Assembly (NCBI GenBank): GCA_004145795.1
Contig: SEIO01000002.1
Span: 121,929-185,928 of the forward strand
Length of the DNA: 64,000 nt
DNA from: Lentibacillus lipolyticus
GTDB taxonomy: Bacteria; Bacillota; Bacilli; Bacillales; Amphibacillaceae
Direction: 5' to 3'
Part shown: positions 13,106-20,652 of the stretch, in pieces
Numbering within the stretch: position 1 is the stretch's first letter
Layout: every line of letters starts with the position of its first letter
Notes under the pieces: generated by a model
The model's input: only the letters and a program-made list of their open reading frames with translations
Told to the model about the DNA's origin: nothing
Databases searched by the model: none
Program-made: the position numbers and the translations under genes

Positions 13106-13411
13106 ATGATTACGGCGAATCCGTTAGAAATGGAAGGAATGTCTTTCACCGCGGTTACGGTGGAACTGCCAAAAACGAATTTATTAGTCATCTCCAACGA
13201 TATCGGCTATATCATGTGTGCAGCTTTGGATGTGGACCTTTTCAATGATGCGCTTGCGGACAGAGGAGTGATTGCCGGCAGAGCAAGAGGGGTCAAAACG
13301 ATAGATGAGCTGCTGCATGCCCCCCTTGAAAAGGTAACCGATGCATCGAGGGAATCCTATGGCTGGGAGCCGGGTATGACAGGAAAAGAAGCCTTAATGA
13401 AGCTGGTTTAA
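13106..13411 (+). CDS. yunC: DUF1805 protein YunC
   Basis: Small conserved protein of about 101 residues with the family blocks AVTVELPKTNLLVISNDIGY, IMCAALDVDLFN and GRARGVKTIDELL. The function is not known; structures of the family have been solved without a clear activity. I place the start at ATG 13106 with AAGGGAGGC at 13087-13095. A frame-open extension back to GTG 13043 overlaps the yunD stop and is not conserved. It is probably the last gene of the yunEDC unit. Confidence 0.85.
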   Translation: MITANPLEMEGMSFTAVTVELPKTNLLVISNDIGYIMCAALDVDLFNDALADRGVIAGRARGVKTIDELLHAPLEKVTDASRESYGWEPGMTGKEALMKLV

Positions 13412-13489
13412 TAAGCCGGTTTTTCAGCTGTAAAGGCATAGCTTAGACGGATAAGTTTGGCAAGTGTATAACTGTAAATAACATATTCT

Positions 13490-13529
13490 AACCCCCCTGA
13501 AACAAGCATATGCTTTTTCAAGGGGGGTT
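13490..13529 (+). promoter_or_regulatory. Hairpin whose 3' arm contains the yunB ribosome binding site
   Basis: C6 at 13492-13497 pairs with G6 at 13522-13527, extended on both sides, with a small inner palindrome at 13504-13515. The 3' arm AAGGGGGG is the only good ribosome site for yunB. Only three T residues follow before the yunB start, so it is a poor terminator and may act by hiding the ribosome site. It could also terminate yunC. Confidence 0.6.
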
Positions 13530-13531
13530 TC

Positions 13532-14332
13532 GTGTTGCCAAAGCGAAAGATGTTCAGCAAAAAGAAAATAGCCCGAAAGCCACCTTCTACCAAGAACATT
13601 TTTGCAATTACACTTGTGCTGTTCGTGGTAACGGTTTTCCTGAGTATTGTTATCATTAATAAAGGAATTCAACCGACGCTAATGGAGGTGGCCAAAACTA
13701 AAACAAAGGAATTTGCCACCCGAGGTATAAATACAGCTGTCCGGTTTGCAGAGAATTATAATTATGATGATGTGCTGAATATTACTTACAGTGATGACGG
13801 CAATGTAGCTACAATTAATTGGAATTCTTCTATCGTCAGTGAGATTAATCGGGCTGCCACTGATCGCGTGGAAGAATATTTTCGGTATATGAATACAGGT
13901 GAACCACCAGATTATGAAAACTCCCTGTTTGAACCAGAGGAATTTGAGGATACGACCGAAAATTTGCCGCAGAAAGATCCGACGGTTGTGGAAATTCCAA
14001 TTGGGCAAGCTACTGGAAATTCCATCCTTGCTAATCTGGGACCAACTATACCGGTTAACTTTGAATTTGTCGGAAATGTCCAGACAGATGTCAAACGTGA
14101 AGATAAAGAATTTGGAATAAACGGATCCTGGTTTTCTTTGTATGTGGAAGTGAAAGCCGATGTACAGATTGTTATTCCATTTACGACGGACGTAACTACT
14201 GTGAAGACCAAGATTTATATTGACAGTGGGGCACTGATGGGAGATATCCCTGAATTCTATGGTGGCGGTAGTGGGGGAAACCCATCCATTTCTGTGCCGA
14301 AGGAAGACTTTAAGAAAAATAAAAAGGAATAG
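13532..14332 (+). CDS. yunB: Sporulation protein YunB
   Basis: Sporulation membrane protein, expressed in the mother cell in B. subtilis. It has a positively charged N terminus, one transmembrane helix (about residues 24-46, ITLVLFVVTVFLSIVIIN) and a long extracytoplasmic domain. The start is GTG 13532 or TTG 13535; both follow AAGGGGGG at 13520-13527, whereas ATG 13550 has no comparable site. The C terminus ends in a Gly-rich then Lys-rich tail. The exact role is unclear. Neighbouring lytH (opposite strand, beyond metP/metS) is also a sporulation gene. Confidence 0.85.
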   Translation: MLPKRKMFSKKKIARKPPSTKNIFAITLVLFVVTVFLSIVIINKGIQPTLMEVAKTKTKEFATRGINTAVRFAENYNYDDVLNITYSDDGNVATINWNSSIVSEINRAATDRVEEYFRYMNTGEPPDYENSLFEPEEFEDTTENLPQKDPTVVEIPIGQATGNSILANLGPTIPVNFEFVGNVQTDVKREDKEFGINGSWFSLYVEVKADVQIVIPFTTDVTTVKTKIYIDSGALMGDIPEFYGGGSGGNPSISVPKEDFKKNKKE

Positions 14333-14376
14333 AATCACAATAGGCTATTCACGGTATCGAAAACTGAATCTTATCA

Positions 14377-14428
14377 GCAGTGGAAATATGCTCGTCCTCC
14401 GCGCTGGAGGTGAGTGTATTTCCGCTGC
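14377..14428. repeat. Long imperfect palindrome downstream of yunB
   Basis: The arms 14377-14400 and 14406-14428 form about 23 pairs, including a few G-T pairs and one bulge, around a five-base loop. No T tract follows on either strand, so it is not a standard terminator. It may be a REP-like repeat or a transcript-end stabiliser. The rest of 14333-14514 shows nothing else. Confidence 0.5.
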
Positions 14429-14514
14429 GTTATTTAGTATACAATAATGTAACGAACGGAACATTGGACAAGTTTGACTAGTTCTACTAAAAGTCTTAAC
14501 GATGCAGGAAACCT

Positions 14515-14543
14515 TTGACATAGTCTGAAAGTATCGTTATAAT
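14515..14543 (+). promoter_or_regulatory. Sigma-A promoter of metP-metS
   Basis: A consensus -35 TTGACA (14515-14520) and -10 TATAAT (14538-14543) are separated by exactly 17 bases, giving a ~85-base leader before metP. Confidence 0.88.
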
Positions 14544-14634
14544 ACAGACATAAATATCAGAAAAAAATAAACATTATAAAGATTCCTTATTAATCCTAGT
14601 AAAGGATAGGGGAAACGAAAGGGGAGGTCTGGAA

Positions 14635-16158
14635 ATGGAAAATCGTTCTCAGTGGGGGACAAGAGCAGGGTTTATATTAGCTGCAGTAGGCTCTGCAGTC
14701 GGGTTGGGAAATATTTGGCGTTTCCCGGCAACGGCATTCGAAAATGGTGGTGGAGCCTTTATGGTGCCGTACCTTGTTGCGTTATTGACCGCTGGTATTC
14801 CTATTTTAATCATGGAATTCACCATGGGGCATAAATACCGTGGCTCAGCACCGTTAACGTACAAGAAAATGAACAAAAATGTTGAATGGATAGGCTGGTG
14901 GGGCGTTTTAATCGCATTCGTCATTTCGACCTACTACTCCGTAATTATTGCCTGGGCAATATCGTACTCCATTTTTTCATTTAATTTAAATTGGGGTTCA
15001 GATACAGAAGGGTTTTTATTCAATAATCATTTAGAATTGGTAGATCCTGGACAATTTGGCGGATTTGTACCTGGTGTACTTATACCTTTAATTATTGTTT
15101 GGCTTGTCGTTTTAGGTGTTCTTTACAGAGGTGTTAAAAAGGGTATTGAAATGGCTAACCGCATTTTCATCCCGACATTGGTTGTTGTCTTTTTAATTAT
15201 CGTTATCCGAGCAATTACACTTCCGGGCGCTGTAGAAGGCTTGAATGCATTTTTTACACCGGATTTCAGTACAATAACGAACCCGGATGTATGGGTTGCC
15301 GCCTATGGACAAATATTTTTTAGTATGTCGATTGCATTTGCAATTATGATTACGTATTCCAGTTATTTGCCAAAAAAGTCAGACTTGACAAATAACGCCT
15401 TTATCGTCGGTTTCGGCAACTCCAGTTTTGAATTGTTATGCGGTATCGGTGTATTTTCGGTATTAGGTTTTATGTCTGTACAGCAGGGGGTTGCCGTTGA
15501 TGACGTTGTTACAGGCGGAGTCGGATTAGCATTTGTGGTGTTCCCGCAAATCATCAATGAATTCCCGGCATTAAATGAATTGTTTGGTTTCCTGTTTTTT
15601 GCGTCACTGGTGTTGGCAGGTTTATCTTCCCTAATATCGATTATCGAGACTTATATTGCCGGCTTAGTGGATAAGTTTAAAATTTCCCGTGGAAGAGCAG
15701 TTATTTTCGGTGGTGGATTTGCAGCACTGGTTTCCCTAATATTTTCTACACGGGGCGGATTGAACTTCCTGGACGCGGCGGATTATTTCATTAATCAATT
15801 CGGTGTCGCATTCGTCGGTTTGGTTGAGGTTGTACTCGTTGCTTGGATTCTCCGCAAGCTTGGTGAATTCAAAGAACATGCGAATGAAATTTCTGACATA
15901 AGGCTTGGTAGCTGGTGGACCATAAGTTTAGGTGTCATTACACCAATTGTGCTTGGTTATACCATGTATGGCCTGTTTAGACAAAATTTGTTGAAGTTAT
16001 TTGATACAGATAATGGTAACTACGAAGGGTATCCGGATGCATTTATCCTATACGGTGGCTGGTTTGTTGCAGCAGGCGCATTGGTCGTGGGTATTATTAT
16101 GGCACTGATAAAATGGAAAGAACCTAAAAAGAATGAAGCAGTTAAGGAGGCGAAGTAG
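14635..16158 (+). CDS. metP: Sodium-dependent amino-acid transporter, NSS family (MetP-type)
   Basis: LeuT-fold neurotransmitter:sodium symporter homologue of 507 residues with about 11-12 transmembrane helices. The TM1 signature GFILAAVGSAVGLGNIWRFP (residues 12-31) carries the sodium and substrate contacts. In Corynebacterium the MetP/MetS pair imports methionine and alanine; the presence of a metS just downstream suggests the same class, but substrate cannot be read from sequence. ATG 14635 follows AAGGGGAGGTCTGG. The end of the gene contains the metS ribosome site. Confidence 0.88.
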   Translation: MENRSQWGTRAGFILAAVGSAVGLGNIWRFPATAFENGGGAFMVPYLVALLTAGIPILIMEFTMGHKYRGSAPLTYKKMNKNVEWIGWWGVLIAFVISTYYSVIIAWAISYSIFSFNLNWGSDTEGFLFNNHLELVDPGQFGGFVPGVLIPLIIVWLVVLGVLYRGVKKGIEMANRIFIPTLVVVFLIIVIRAITLPGAVEGLNAFFTPDFSTITNPDVWVAAYGQIFFSMSIAFAIMITYSSYLPKKSDLTNNAFIVGFGNSSFELLCGIGVFSVLGFMSVQQGVAVDDVVTGGVGLAFVVFPQIINEFPALNELFGFLFFASLVLAGLSSLISIIETYIAGLVDKFKISRGRAVIFGGGFAALVSLIFSTRGGLNFLDAADYFINQFGVAFVGLVEVVLVAWILRKLGEFKEHANEISDIRLGSWWTISLGVITPIVLGYTMYGLFRQNLLKLFDTDNGNYEGYPDAFILYGGWFVAAGALVVGIIMALIKWKEPKKNEAVKEAK

Positions 16159-16159
16159 A

Positions 16160-16267
16160 ATGACTGGTGGGGCTATTGCATTTATGATTATTTCCATGCT
16201 GATCATTTGGGGCGGATTGGCCGCAAGTATTACGAACGCTGTGAAAAAAGCTGAAAACCGCAAATAG
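16160..16267 (+). CDS. metS: Small subunit of NSS transporter (MetS-type), 35 residues
   Basis: A tiny gene one base after the metP stop, preceded by TTAAGGAGG at 16142-16150. The product is one hydrophobic helix (IAFMIISMLIIWGGLAASI) followed by a short basic tail ending in NRK. Length, position and the IIWGG core match the MetS family of small subunits, which in Corynebacterium are required for MetP transport. It is easily missed by gene callers because of its size. Confidence 0.82.
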   Translation: MTGGAIAFMIISMLIIWGGLAASITNAVKKAENRK

Positions 16268-16277
16268 AAACTATTGG

Positions 16278-16308
16278 GAGCCTTTACCTTTTAGGTAAAG
16301 GCTCTTTA
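16278..16308. terminator. Terminator between metS and lytH
   Basis: A perfect 12-pair stem (16278-16289 with 16293-16304) has T residues to its right and lies between two genes that converge. Confidence 0.85.
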
Positions 16309-17307
16309 ATCTGTTTCCTTCTTCATTCGTTCCCATTTACTAAGATAAGGGTATGGGTCAAATGACCACTCCTTTTCGCCGTTATCCTTATACATGCCAT
16401 AGTGCAAGTGTGGCGGAAATTTGCCAGAAGTCCCTGGTGGTCCATAACCTGTTGAGCCAACCTTTCCAAGGATGTCCCCCGGTTTGACGACTTGCCCCAC
16501 TTTTATATCATCATTATACGAGCTCATGTGTGCATAATAGTGGTAAATGTTATTAATATCCCTTATGCCGATGCGCCAACCTCCATATAAATTCCAGCCT
16601 TTCAGTTCAACGACGCCGTATGTTGTGGCTTTTACCGGGGTCCCGTAGTCAGCGAATATATCGGAACCTTCATGAATACGAACGCCCCCAAAACCACGAC
16701 GGTCTCCCCAATTGTTATTGTAGGTGTAGTTGTAATTGGTATCAACTGGAAACTCCCGGTCCGTGAGTTTGATTCGATCGAACTTTTTGAACACCTTTGC
16801 CGTATTCATGATGGTTTGAACGGTCAAATCGCGTTTATAATGGTTCCAAAGAGCAATTTTAACTTCGTCTTTGGAGGGACCATATTCAAGTAAAATATTT
16901 GCCATTGTATACAAGGCATCTTCTGGCTGTTCCGGGTCAGCTTTTCCATCACCATTTCCATCTTTTCCTTTCCCGTTAAAAAACGAAATGATATGGCTTT
17001 TTTTAATCATGGAGCTATTACCAATGCCAAACCATTGTTCATTCGGTATCGTTATGGAAACAAGTTGATCATCGGAATTTGATTCATTACTGTTTCGCTC
17101 GTACTGGTCGATGGCAGCCAGGTAATACCACGGAATCCGGGTCATCGCTTCTGTTTTTCGATATAAGGCCATGCGTTGTTCATGGATCGATGTGTCCTGT
17201 TCACTTGCTTCGACTGGCCCTGTCAGCGGGATGCTGATTAGGCAAAACATTGTCAGCATAATGATGCTCTTTTTAAGGATGGCAAAACACCTCCTTTCGT
17301 CACGCAT
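16306..17307 (-). CDS. lytH: Sporulation M23 endopeptidase LytH
   Basis: LytH-type L-Ala-D-Glu endopeptidase; in B. subtilis it trims peptide side chains of spore cortex peptidoglycan under sigma-K. An N-terminal signal segment (LTMFCLISIPLTGPVEA) directs export. The C-terminal M23 domain has zinc ligands HEGSD near residue 224 and HLH in PPHLHYG near 302. Length 333 is close to B. subtilis LytH. Start ATG 17307 has GAAGG seven bases away. Codons 4-7 contain a strong AAAGGAGGTG with no good in-frame start after it, which is odd. It follows yutC by 15 bases, so they are co-transcribed. Confidence 0.88.
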   Translation of the reverse strand: MRDERRCFAILKKSIIMLTMFCLISIPLTGPVEASEQDTSIHEQRMALYRKTEAMTRIPWYYLAAIDQYERNSNESNSDDQLVSITIPNEQWFGIGNSSMIKKSHIISFFNGKGKDGNGDGKADPEQPEDALYTMANILLEYGPSKDEVKIALWNHYKRDLTVQTIMNTAKVFKKFDRIKLTDREFPVDTNYNYTYNNNWGDRRGFGGVRIHEGSDIFADYGTPVKATTYGVVELKGWNLYGGWRIGIRDINNIYHYYAHMSSYNDDIKVGQVVKPGDILGKVGSTGYGPPGTSGKFPPHLHYGMYKDNGEKEWSFDPYPYLSKWERMKKETD

Positions 17308-17322
17308 ACAGCTGCCTTCAAA

Positions 17323-17880
17323 CTATTCACGTCCTTGCGGTGATTCCTGCATCCGTTCGATGATCTGATCAACTGTATTATCGTATTCATCGTCACGGGT
17401 ACTTGAATTATGCAAGCTTTGAATATCCTGCATAATCATTTCATTGTCAGATACGTATACATCAAAATATCCAGGGAGAACGGAAATAGCAGTCTTTTTT
17501 GCAATCTCAGCTGCTTTATTTTGATCTAAATCGTCTCCTTTTGCATACGCAATTAGTGCTTCCTCATCTGTCACAAGAGCCGCAACTTCTTCAAAACCGT
17601 CGTTTCGCAAGATGATTCGAGCAATCATATTAGCCAGTCTGGTACGGTCAATCGTAACGTTGTGATTTTTTTCATCGTCATTTGTTACTTGTTCTTTGCT
17701 GTAGCGTACATAGCCGAGTTTATCATCGGTTTCAGAATTATTAGGTGTACTTTCGTTTTCCGGATTTAATTCATCAATTATCTGCTCTCGTTCATCTGCC
17801 GCGTTATCCGTATCGTTACAGCCAACCAGCACAATCGCGGCTAAAAGTGGAATTGTTACCATCAGTAATTTTTTAATCAT
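17323..17880 (-). CDS. yutC: YhcN/YlaJ-type sporulation lipoprotein (YutC position)
   Basis: A lipoprotein: signal MIKKLLMVTIPLLAAIVLVGC with lipobox LVGC (cysteine 21), an acidic linker, then a domain resembling the YhcN/YlaJ sporulation lipoproteins, which have ANMIARI..., an A-VTDEEALIAY block and VLPGYFDVYVSDN. Such proteins locate to the forespore or spore inner membrane and several affect germination. The gene symbol rests on the position next to lytH as in B. subtilis. GGAGGA precedes ATG 17880. Confidence 0.78.
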   Translation of the reverse strand: MIKKLLMVTIPLLAAIVLVGCNDTDNAADEREQIIDELNPENESTPNNSETDDKLGYVRYSKEQVTNDDEKNHNVTIDRTRLANMIARIILRNDGFEEVAALVTDEEALIAYAKGDDLDQNKAAEIAKKTAISVLPGYFDVYVSDNEMIMQDIQSLHNSSTRDDEYDNTVDQIIERMQESPQGRE

Positions 17881-18020
17881 GACTGTCCTCCTGTTATAAG
17901 TAATTGTTTATTCTTAGTCTGTGGTGTCATGGGAATTTCATACTGCAAATTATTGTAAAAATAGTGGTTGTATTGTACTGCAATATGATAAAATTCAAGT
18001 AATGCAATGGAGTGATGACG

Positions 18021-18296
18021 ATGATTGAAATACAAGGAAAATATTATGAAGTTACGGAAAATGAAAAAAATGGTTTTCAGGAAGAAAAGGTAAAGGAGCG
18101 TTTTTCTGATATTCTGTCCAAGTATGACTTTATTGTTGGTGATTGGGGATATGAACAGCTTCGCCTGAAAGGTTTTTATGATGATCAAAATCCAAAAGCC
18201 GGTTTTGATACCAAAATAAGCACGTTGGATGACTATTTATACGAATACTGCAACTTTGGCTGTGCTTATTTCATCCTGAAGAAAATTGATAAATGA
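18021..18296 (+). CDS. yutD: Conserved protein YutD
   Basis: Small cytosolic protein of the YutD family (about 91 residues) recognised by RFSDILSKYDFIVGDWGYEQ, LRLKGFYDD and the C-terminal EYCNFGCAYFILKK. The function is unknown. ATG 18021 is preferred because GGAG at 18009-18012 is eight bases away; GTG 18012 and ATG 18015 are in frame but too close to it. It is divergent from yutC and convergent with the next gene. Confidence 0.82.
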   Translation: MIEIQGKYYEVTENEKNGFQEEKVKERFSDILSKYDFIVGDWGYEQLRLKGFYDDQNPKAGFDTKISTLDDYLYEYCNFGCAYFILKKIDK

Positions 18297-18299
18297 AAA

Positions 18300-18326
18300 G
18301 GCAGTAGTCTCTGTCAGACTACTGCC
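18300..18326. terminator. Bidirectional terminator after yutD, overlapping the facing stop codon
   Basis: A perfect 11-pair stem (18300-18310 with 18316-18326) is followed by a T-rich tract. The TAG stop of the minus-strand gene (18319-18321) lies inside its 3' arm, so on that strand translation runs into the hairpin. Confidence 0.8.
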
Positions 18327-18609
18327 CTTTATTTTGTTCCTCGGGATGGGGTTCGCCCGGTTCGTCGTGCAATGGGTGGGCACCGGGTGTCTGTCTTGGT
18401 AAATCGTCATGTTGGTCTTTATCCGGATAAACAAATGCACTTTCTCGGCTTTGCCCTTCCTGCCACGGTGTTGATTTGCTTCCTTCGATTTCATCATCGT
18501 TAATCTCAGATCCGAAAGGCCCTTCTGGGAATTCTTCAGGAATAAGATTATTTCGCTGGTTTTGTACGTTGGAAAAGTCACTGTAGTTTACTTTGTCTTT
18601 TTTGGACAA
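18319..18609 (-). CDS. Hypothetical acidic cytosolic protein
   Basis: A 96-residue acidic protein rich in Pro, Glu, Asp and His, with no membrane segment. The core (SDFSNVQNQRNNLIPEEFPE, GPFGS, STPWQEGQRS-like, PGAHPLHD) recurs, as I recall, in unannotated Bacillaceae 'cytosolic proteins'. I do not know its function, and the low hydrophobicity suggests it is largely unfolded. The start is TTG 18609, with AGAGGTG six bases ahead; the frame stays open upstream to 18711 but without a ribosome site. Confidence 0.65.
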   Translation of the reverse strand: MSKKDKVNYSDFSNVQNQRNNLIPEEFPEGPFGSEINDDEIEGSKSTPWQEGQSRESAFVYPDKDQHDDLPRQTPGAHPLHDEPGEPHPEEQNKGQ

Positions 18610-18771
18610 TTTTTTCACCTCTTTCGTTCTATTTTTTCCACATTGAACGATTTTTATGCTGCCAAACATATTGTTTCCGATAGGCCCTGTATCCCTTCCT
18701 TTATGTTTCACTTCTTTCTCCAGTTTTGAATGTGGTATGATGGAGACAGCTATGTGACTGGAGGGATCACA

Positions 18772-19209
18772 ATGTATTTTGTAGATCAGAGAAAAATCGA
18801 GGAAACATTATCATACATGGAACAAATACTTAATGAAGTACAGCACCAAAAGGTCAGTTCATTCAAGGATAAGTTATTTCTGGAACGTGCTGCTGAAGTT
18901 ATGATTGAATCAATGCTTGATGTCGGAAATATGATGATTGATGGCTTTATCATGCGTGATCCGGGAAGCTTTGAAGATATTATTGATATCCTCATTGATG
19001 AAAAGGTGCTCCCGGAAAGTGATGAAGCAGGCTACAAGGAAATGATTGGACTTCGGAAAATGGTGGTTAAAGACTATCTGATGGTGGATCACGATAGGCT
19101 TAATAGCACGATAGAGCGGCAATGGGAGCTGTTAGCCCAATTCAGTTCACATATCAGACGTTATTTGGCTGATGAATCCGGTGTAGCTAATGCCTTTTCG
19201 AATGATTAA
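18772..19209 (+). CDS. yutE: DUF86 / HepT-like protein YutE
   Basis: All-helical HEPN-fold protein of about 145 residues of the DUF86 family. In HepT toxins the RNase motif is R-x4-H-x-Y; here the matching stretch is RKMVVKDY (residues 95-102), where the histidine is lysine, so RNase activity is doubtful. No nucleotidyltransferase (MntA-type) partner lies next to it. Start ATG 18772 has GGAGGG eight bases ahead. It is followed by yutF in the same direction as in B. subtilis, and a housekeeping role seems likelier than a toxin-antitoxin role. Confidence 0.8.
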   Translation: MYFVDQRKIEETLSYMEQILNEVQHQKVSSFKDKLFLERAAEVMIESMLDVGNMMIDGFIMRDPGSFEDIIDILIDEKVLPESDEAGYKEMIGLRKMVVKDYLMVDHDRLNSTIERQWELLAQFSSHIRRYLADESGVANAFSND

Positions 19210-19246
19210 AAGGACCAGACGCTAAAATAAAGAGTAGAGGGATTGT

Positions 19247-20017
19247 ATGAACAATTATAGCGCATACTTAATCGATCTTGATGGGACGATGTATCGGGGG
19301 AATGAACCAGTTCCGTTTGCTGACGTGTTTGTTGAAAAACTGGCCGCACAAGGCATTCCATACTTATTTTTGACGAATAATTCATCCAAGACACCAGAAC
19401 AAGTTTCCGCCAAATTGGAGAACATGGGTATACGTTCACGACCGGAACAGGTTTTTACAACGAGTATGGCCGTAGCGAAATATATTAAACAACAGAAGAA
19501 TCATGCCCGCTGTTATGTAATTGGGGAGAATGGATTGTTCGATGCTATGGAAAAAGAAGGGCATCAGATTGCCGAACATGACTGTGACTATGTGGTGATA
19601 GGCATGGACCGGAATATTACGTATGAAAAGCTATCAAAGGCATGCCTGGAAGTCCGGAATGGAGCGGTGCTCCTCTCGACAAATGGTGACGTCGCTATAC
19701 CAACCGAACGCGGATTAGAACCTGGTAATGGGGCAATGACATCCGTTATTTCCGTTAGTACCGGGAAGCAGCCGATTTTTATTGGGAAACCGGAGTCGGT
19801 CATCATGGAGCAGGCGCTGAGCGAACTCGGTGCAGCGAAGGAGAAGACCTTGATGGTCGGAGATAATTATGATACGGATATCCTGGCTGGTATTCGTGCA
19901 GGGATGGATACACTGATGGTGTTCACAGGTGTCACCCCATATGATCACTATGCCAATTTTCCGGAGAAACCGACCTACCATGTGCACCAGTTAAACGAGT
20001 GGCTGGAATATATGTGA
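19247..20017 (+). CDS. yutF: HAD-superfamily phosphatase YutF (NagD-like)
   Basis: NagD/p-nitrophenylphosphatase-type HAD hydrolase of 256 residues. Motif I is DLDGTMYRG (residues 10-18), motif II FLTNNSSK near 43, the motif III lysine is in IGKPE near 182, and motif IV GDNYDTDILAG near 205. It should hydrolyse small phosphorylated metabolites; B. subtilis YutF acts on p-nitrophenyl phosphate and the natural substrate is uncertain. It ends at a terminator shared with yutG. Confidence 0.88.
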   Translation: MNNYSAYLIDLDGTMYRGNEPVPFADVFVEKLAAQGIPYLFLTNNSSKTPEQVSAKLENMGIRSRPEQVFTTSMAVAKYIKQQKNHARCYVIGENGLFDAMEKEGHQIAEHDCDYVVIGMDRNITYEKLSKACLEVRNGAVLLSTNGDVAIPTERGLEPGNGAMTSVISVSTGKQPIFIGKPESVIMEQALSELGAAKEKTLMVGDNYDTDILAGIRAGMDTLMVFTGVTPYDHYANFPEKPTYHVHQLNEWLEYM

Positions 20018-20048
20018 AAAAACTGCCTCTATGCAGGGCAGTTTTTTT
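20017..20048. terminator. Bidirectional terminator between yutF and yutG
   Basis: The stem AACTGCC/GGCAGTT (20021-20027 with 20037-20043) has A residues before and seven T residues after it, suiting both converging genes. Confidence 0.88.
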
Positions 20049-20057
20049 ACGTTATTC

Positions 20058-20570
20058 TTAATCGTCCAGCAATTCACCGTCAGCCGTGGCATGGGCAAGC
20101 CGGCTTGAGGCGGCTGCCGCAATGGCACCAACAATGTCATCCAGAAACGTGTGGCATTTTCCTGTCGATTTATCGTTTAAGTATTCAAGAATACCTGGTT
20201 TTTGTTTGTCGATATAACCGTAGTTGGTGAAACCGATGGAACCGTACACGTTGACGATGGAAAATGCAATAATCTCGTCAATGCCATACAGGCTCTCATC
20301 CACTTCAATCGTTCGCTGCAGCGGCTCATCCAGTTCTTTTTTCTCAGCGAGAACATCTAGTTGAATACCTGTCAAAATGGCATTTTGCACTTCTCGTTTA
20401 CTAAGTACCTGTTCTACATTGTGTTTGCAGTCCTCCATGCCAAGATCATCATGATATTTTGCCTGCAGGTAATAGACAAGTTCTGCAATGTCTTCAATGG
20501 TTACACCACGTTCTGTTAACCATTCTCTTGCTTTTACTTCCAGTTTCGTTTTATTCGTATTGCTCTCCAT
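20058..20570 (-). CDS. yutG: Phosphatidylglycerophosphatase A-like protein YutG
   Basis: Cytosolic-type PgpA-family protein (170 residues), related to phosphatidylglycerophosphatase A that dephosphorylates PGP in phospholipid synthesis. Conserved stretches are REWLTERGVTIEDIAELV, DESLYGIDEIIAFSIVNVYGSIGFTNYGYIDK and the C-terminal FLDDIVGAIAAAASSRLAH. Start ATG 20570 has AAAGGTG six bases ahead; an earlier ATG at 20588 has no ribosome site. It is divergent from yutH. Confidence 0.8.
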   Translation of the reverse strand: MESNTNKTKLEVKAREWLTERGVTIEDIAELVYYLQAKYHDDLGMEDCKHNVEQVLSKREVQNAILTGIQLDVLAEKKELDEPLQRTIEVDESLYGIDEIIAFSIVNVYGSIGFTNYGYIDKQKPGILEYLNDKSTGKCHTFLDDIVGAIAAAASSRLAHATADGELLDD

Positions 20571-20652
20571 ATTCATCACCTTTTCCATAAAAAATTGTTA
20601 AAATCGCGTGCTCTTACATATAGTGAATTAGAAGCGTTAGAAGGGAGCGACC

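Noticed and set aside
13679-14338. A 219-residue minus-strand frame opposite yunB
   Set aside because: No recognisable protein features or ribosome site; yunB on the plus strand has clear family features.
18772-19209. YutE as a HepT-MntA toxin-antitoxin system
   Set aside because: The RNase histidine is missing and no nucleotidyltransferase gene is adjacent.
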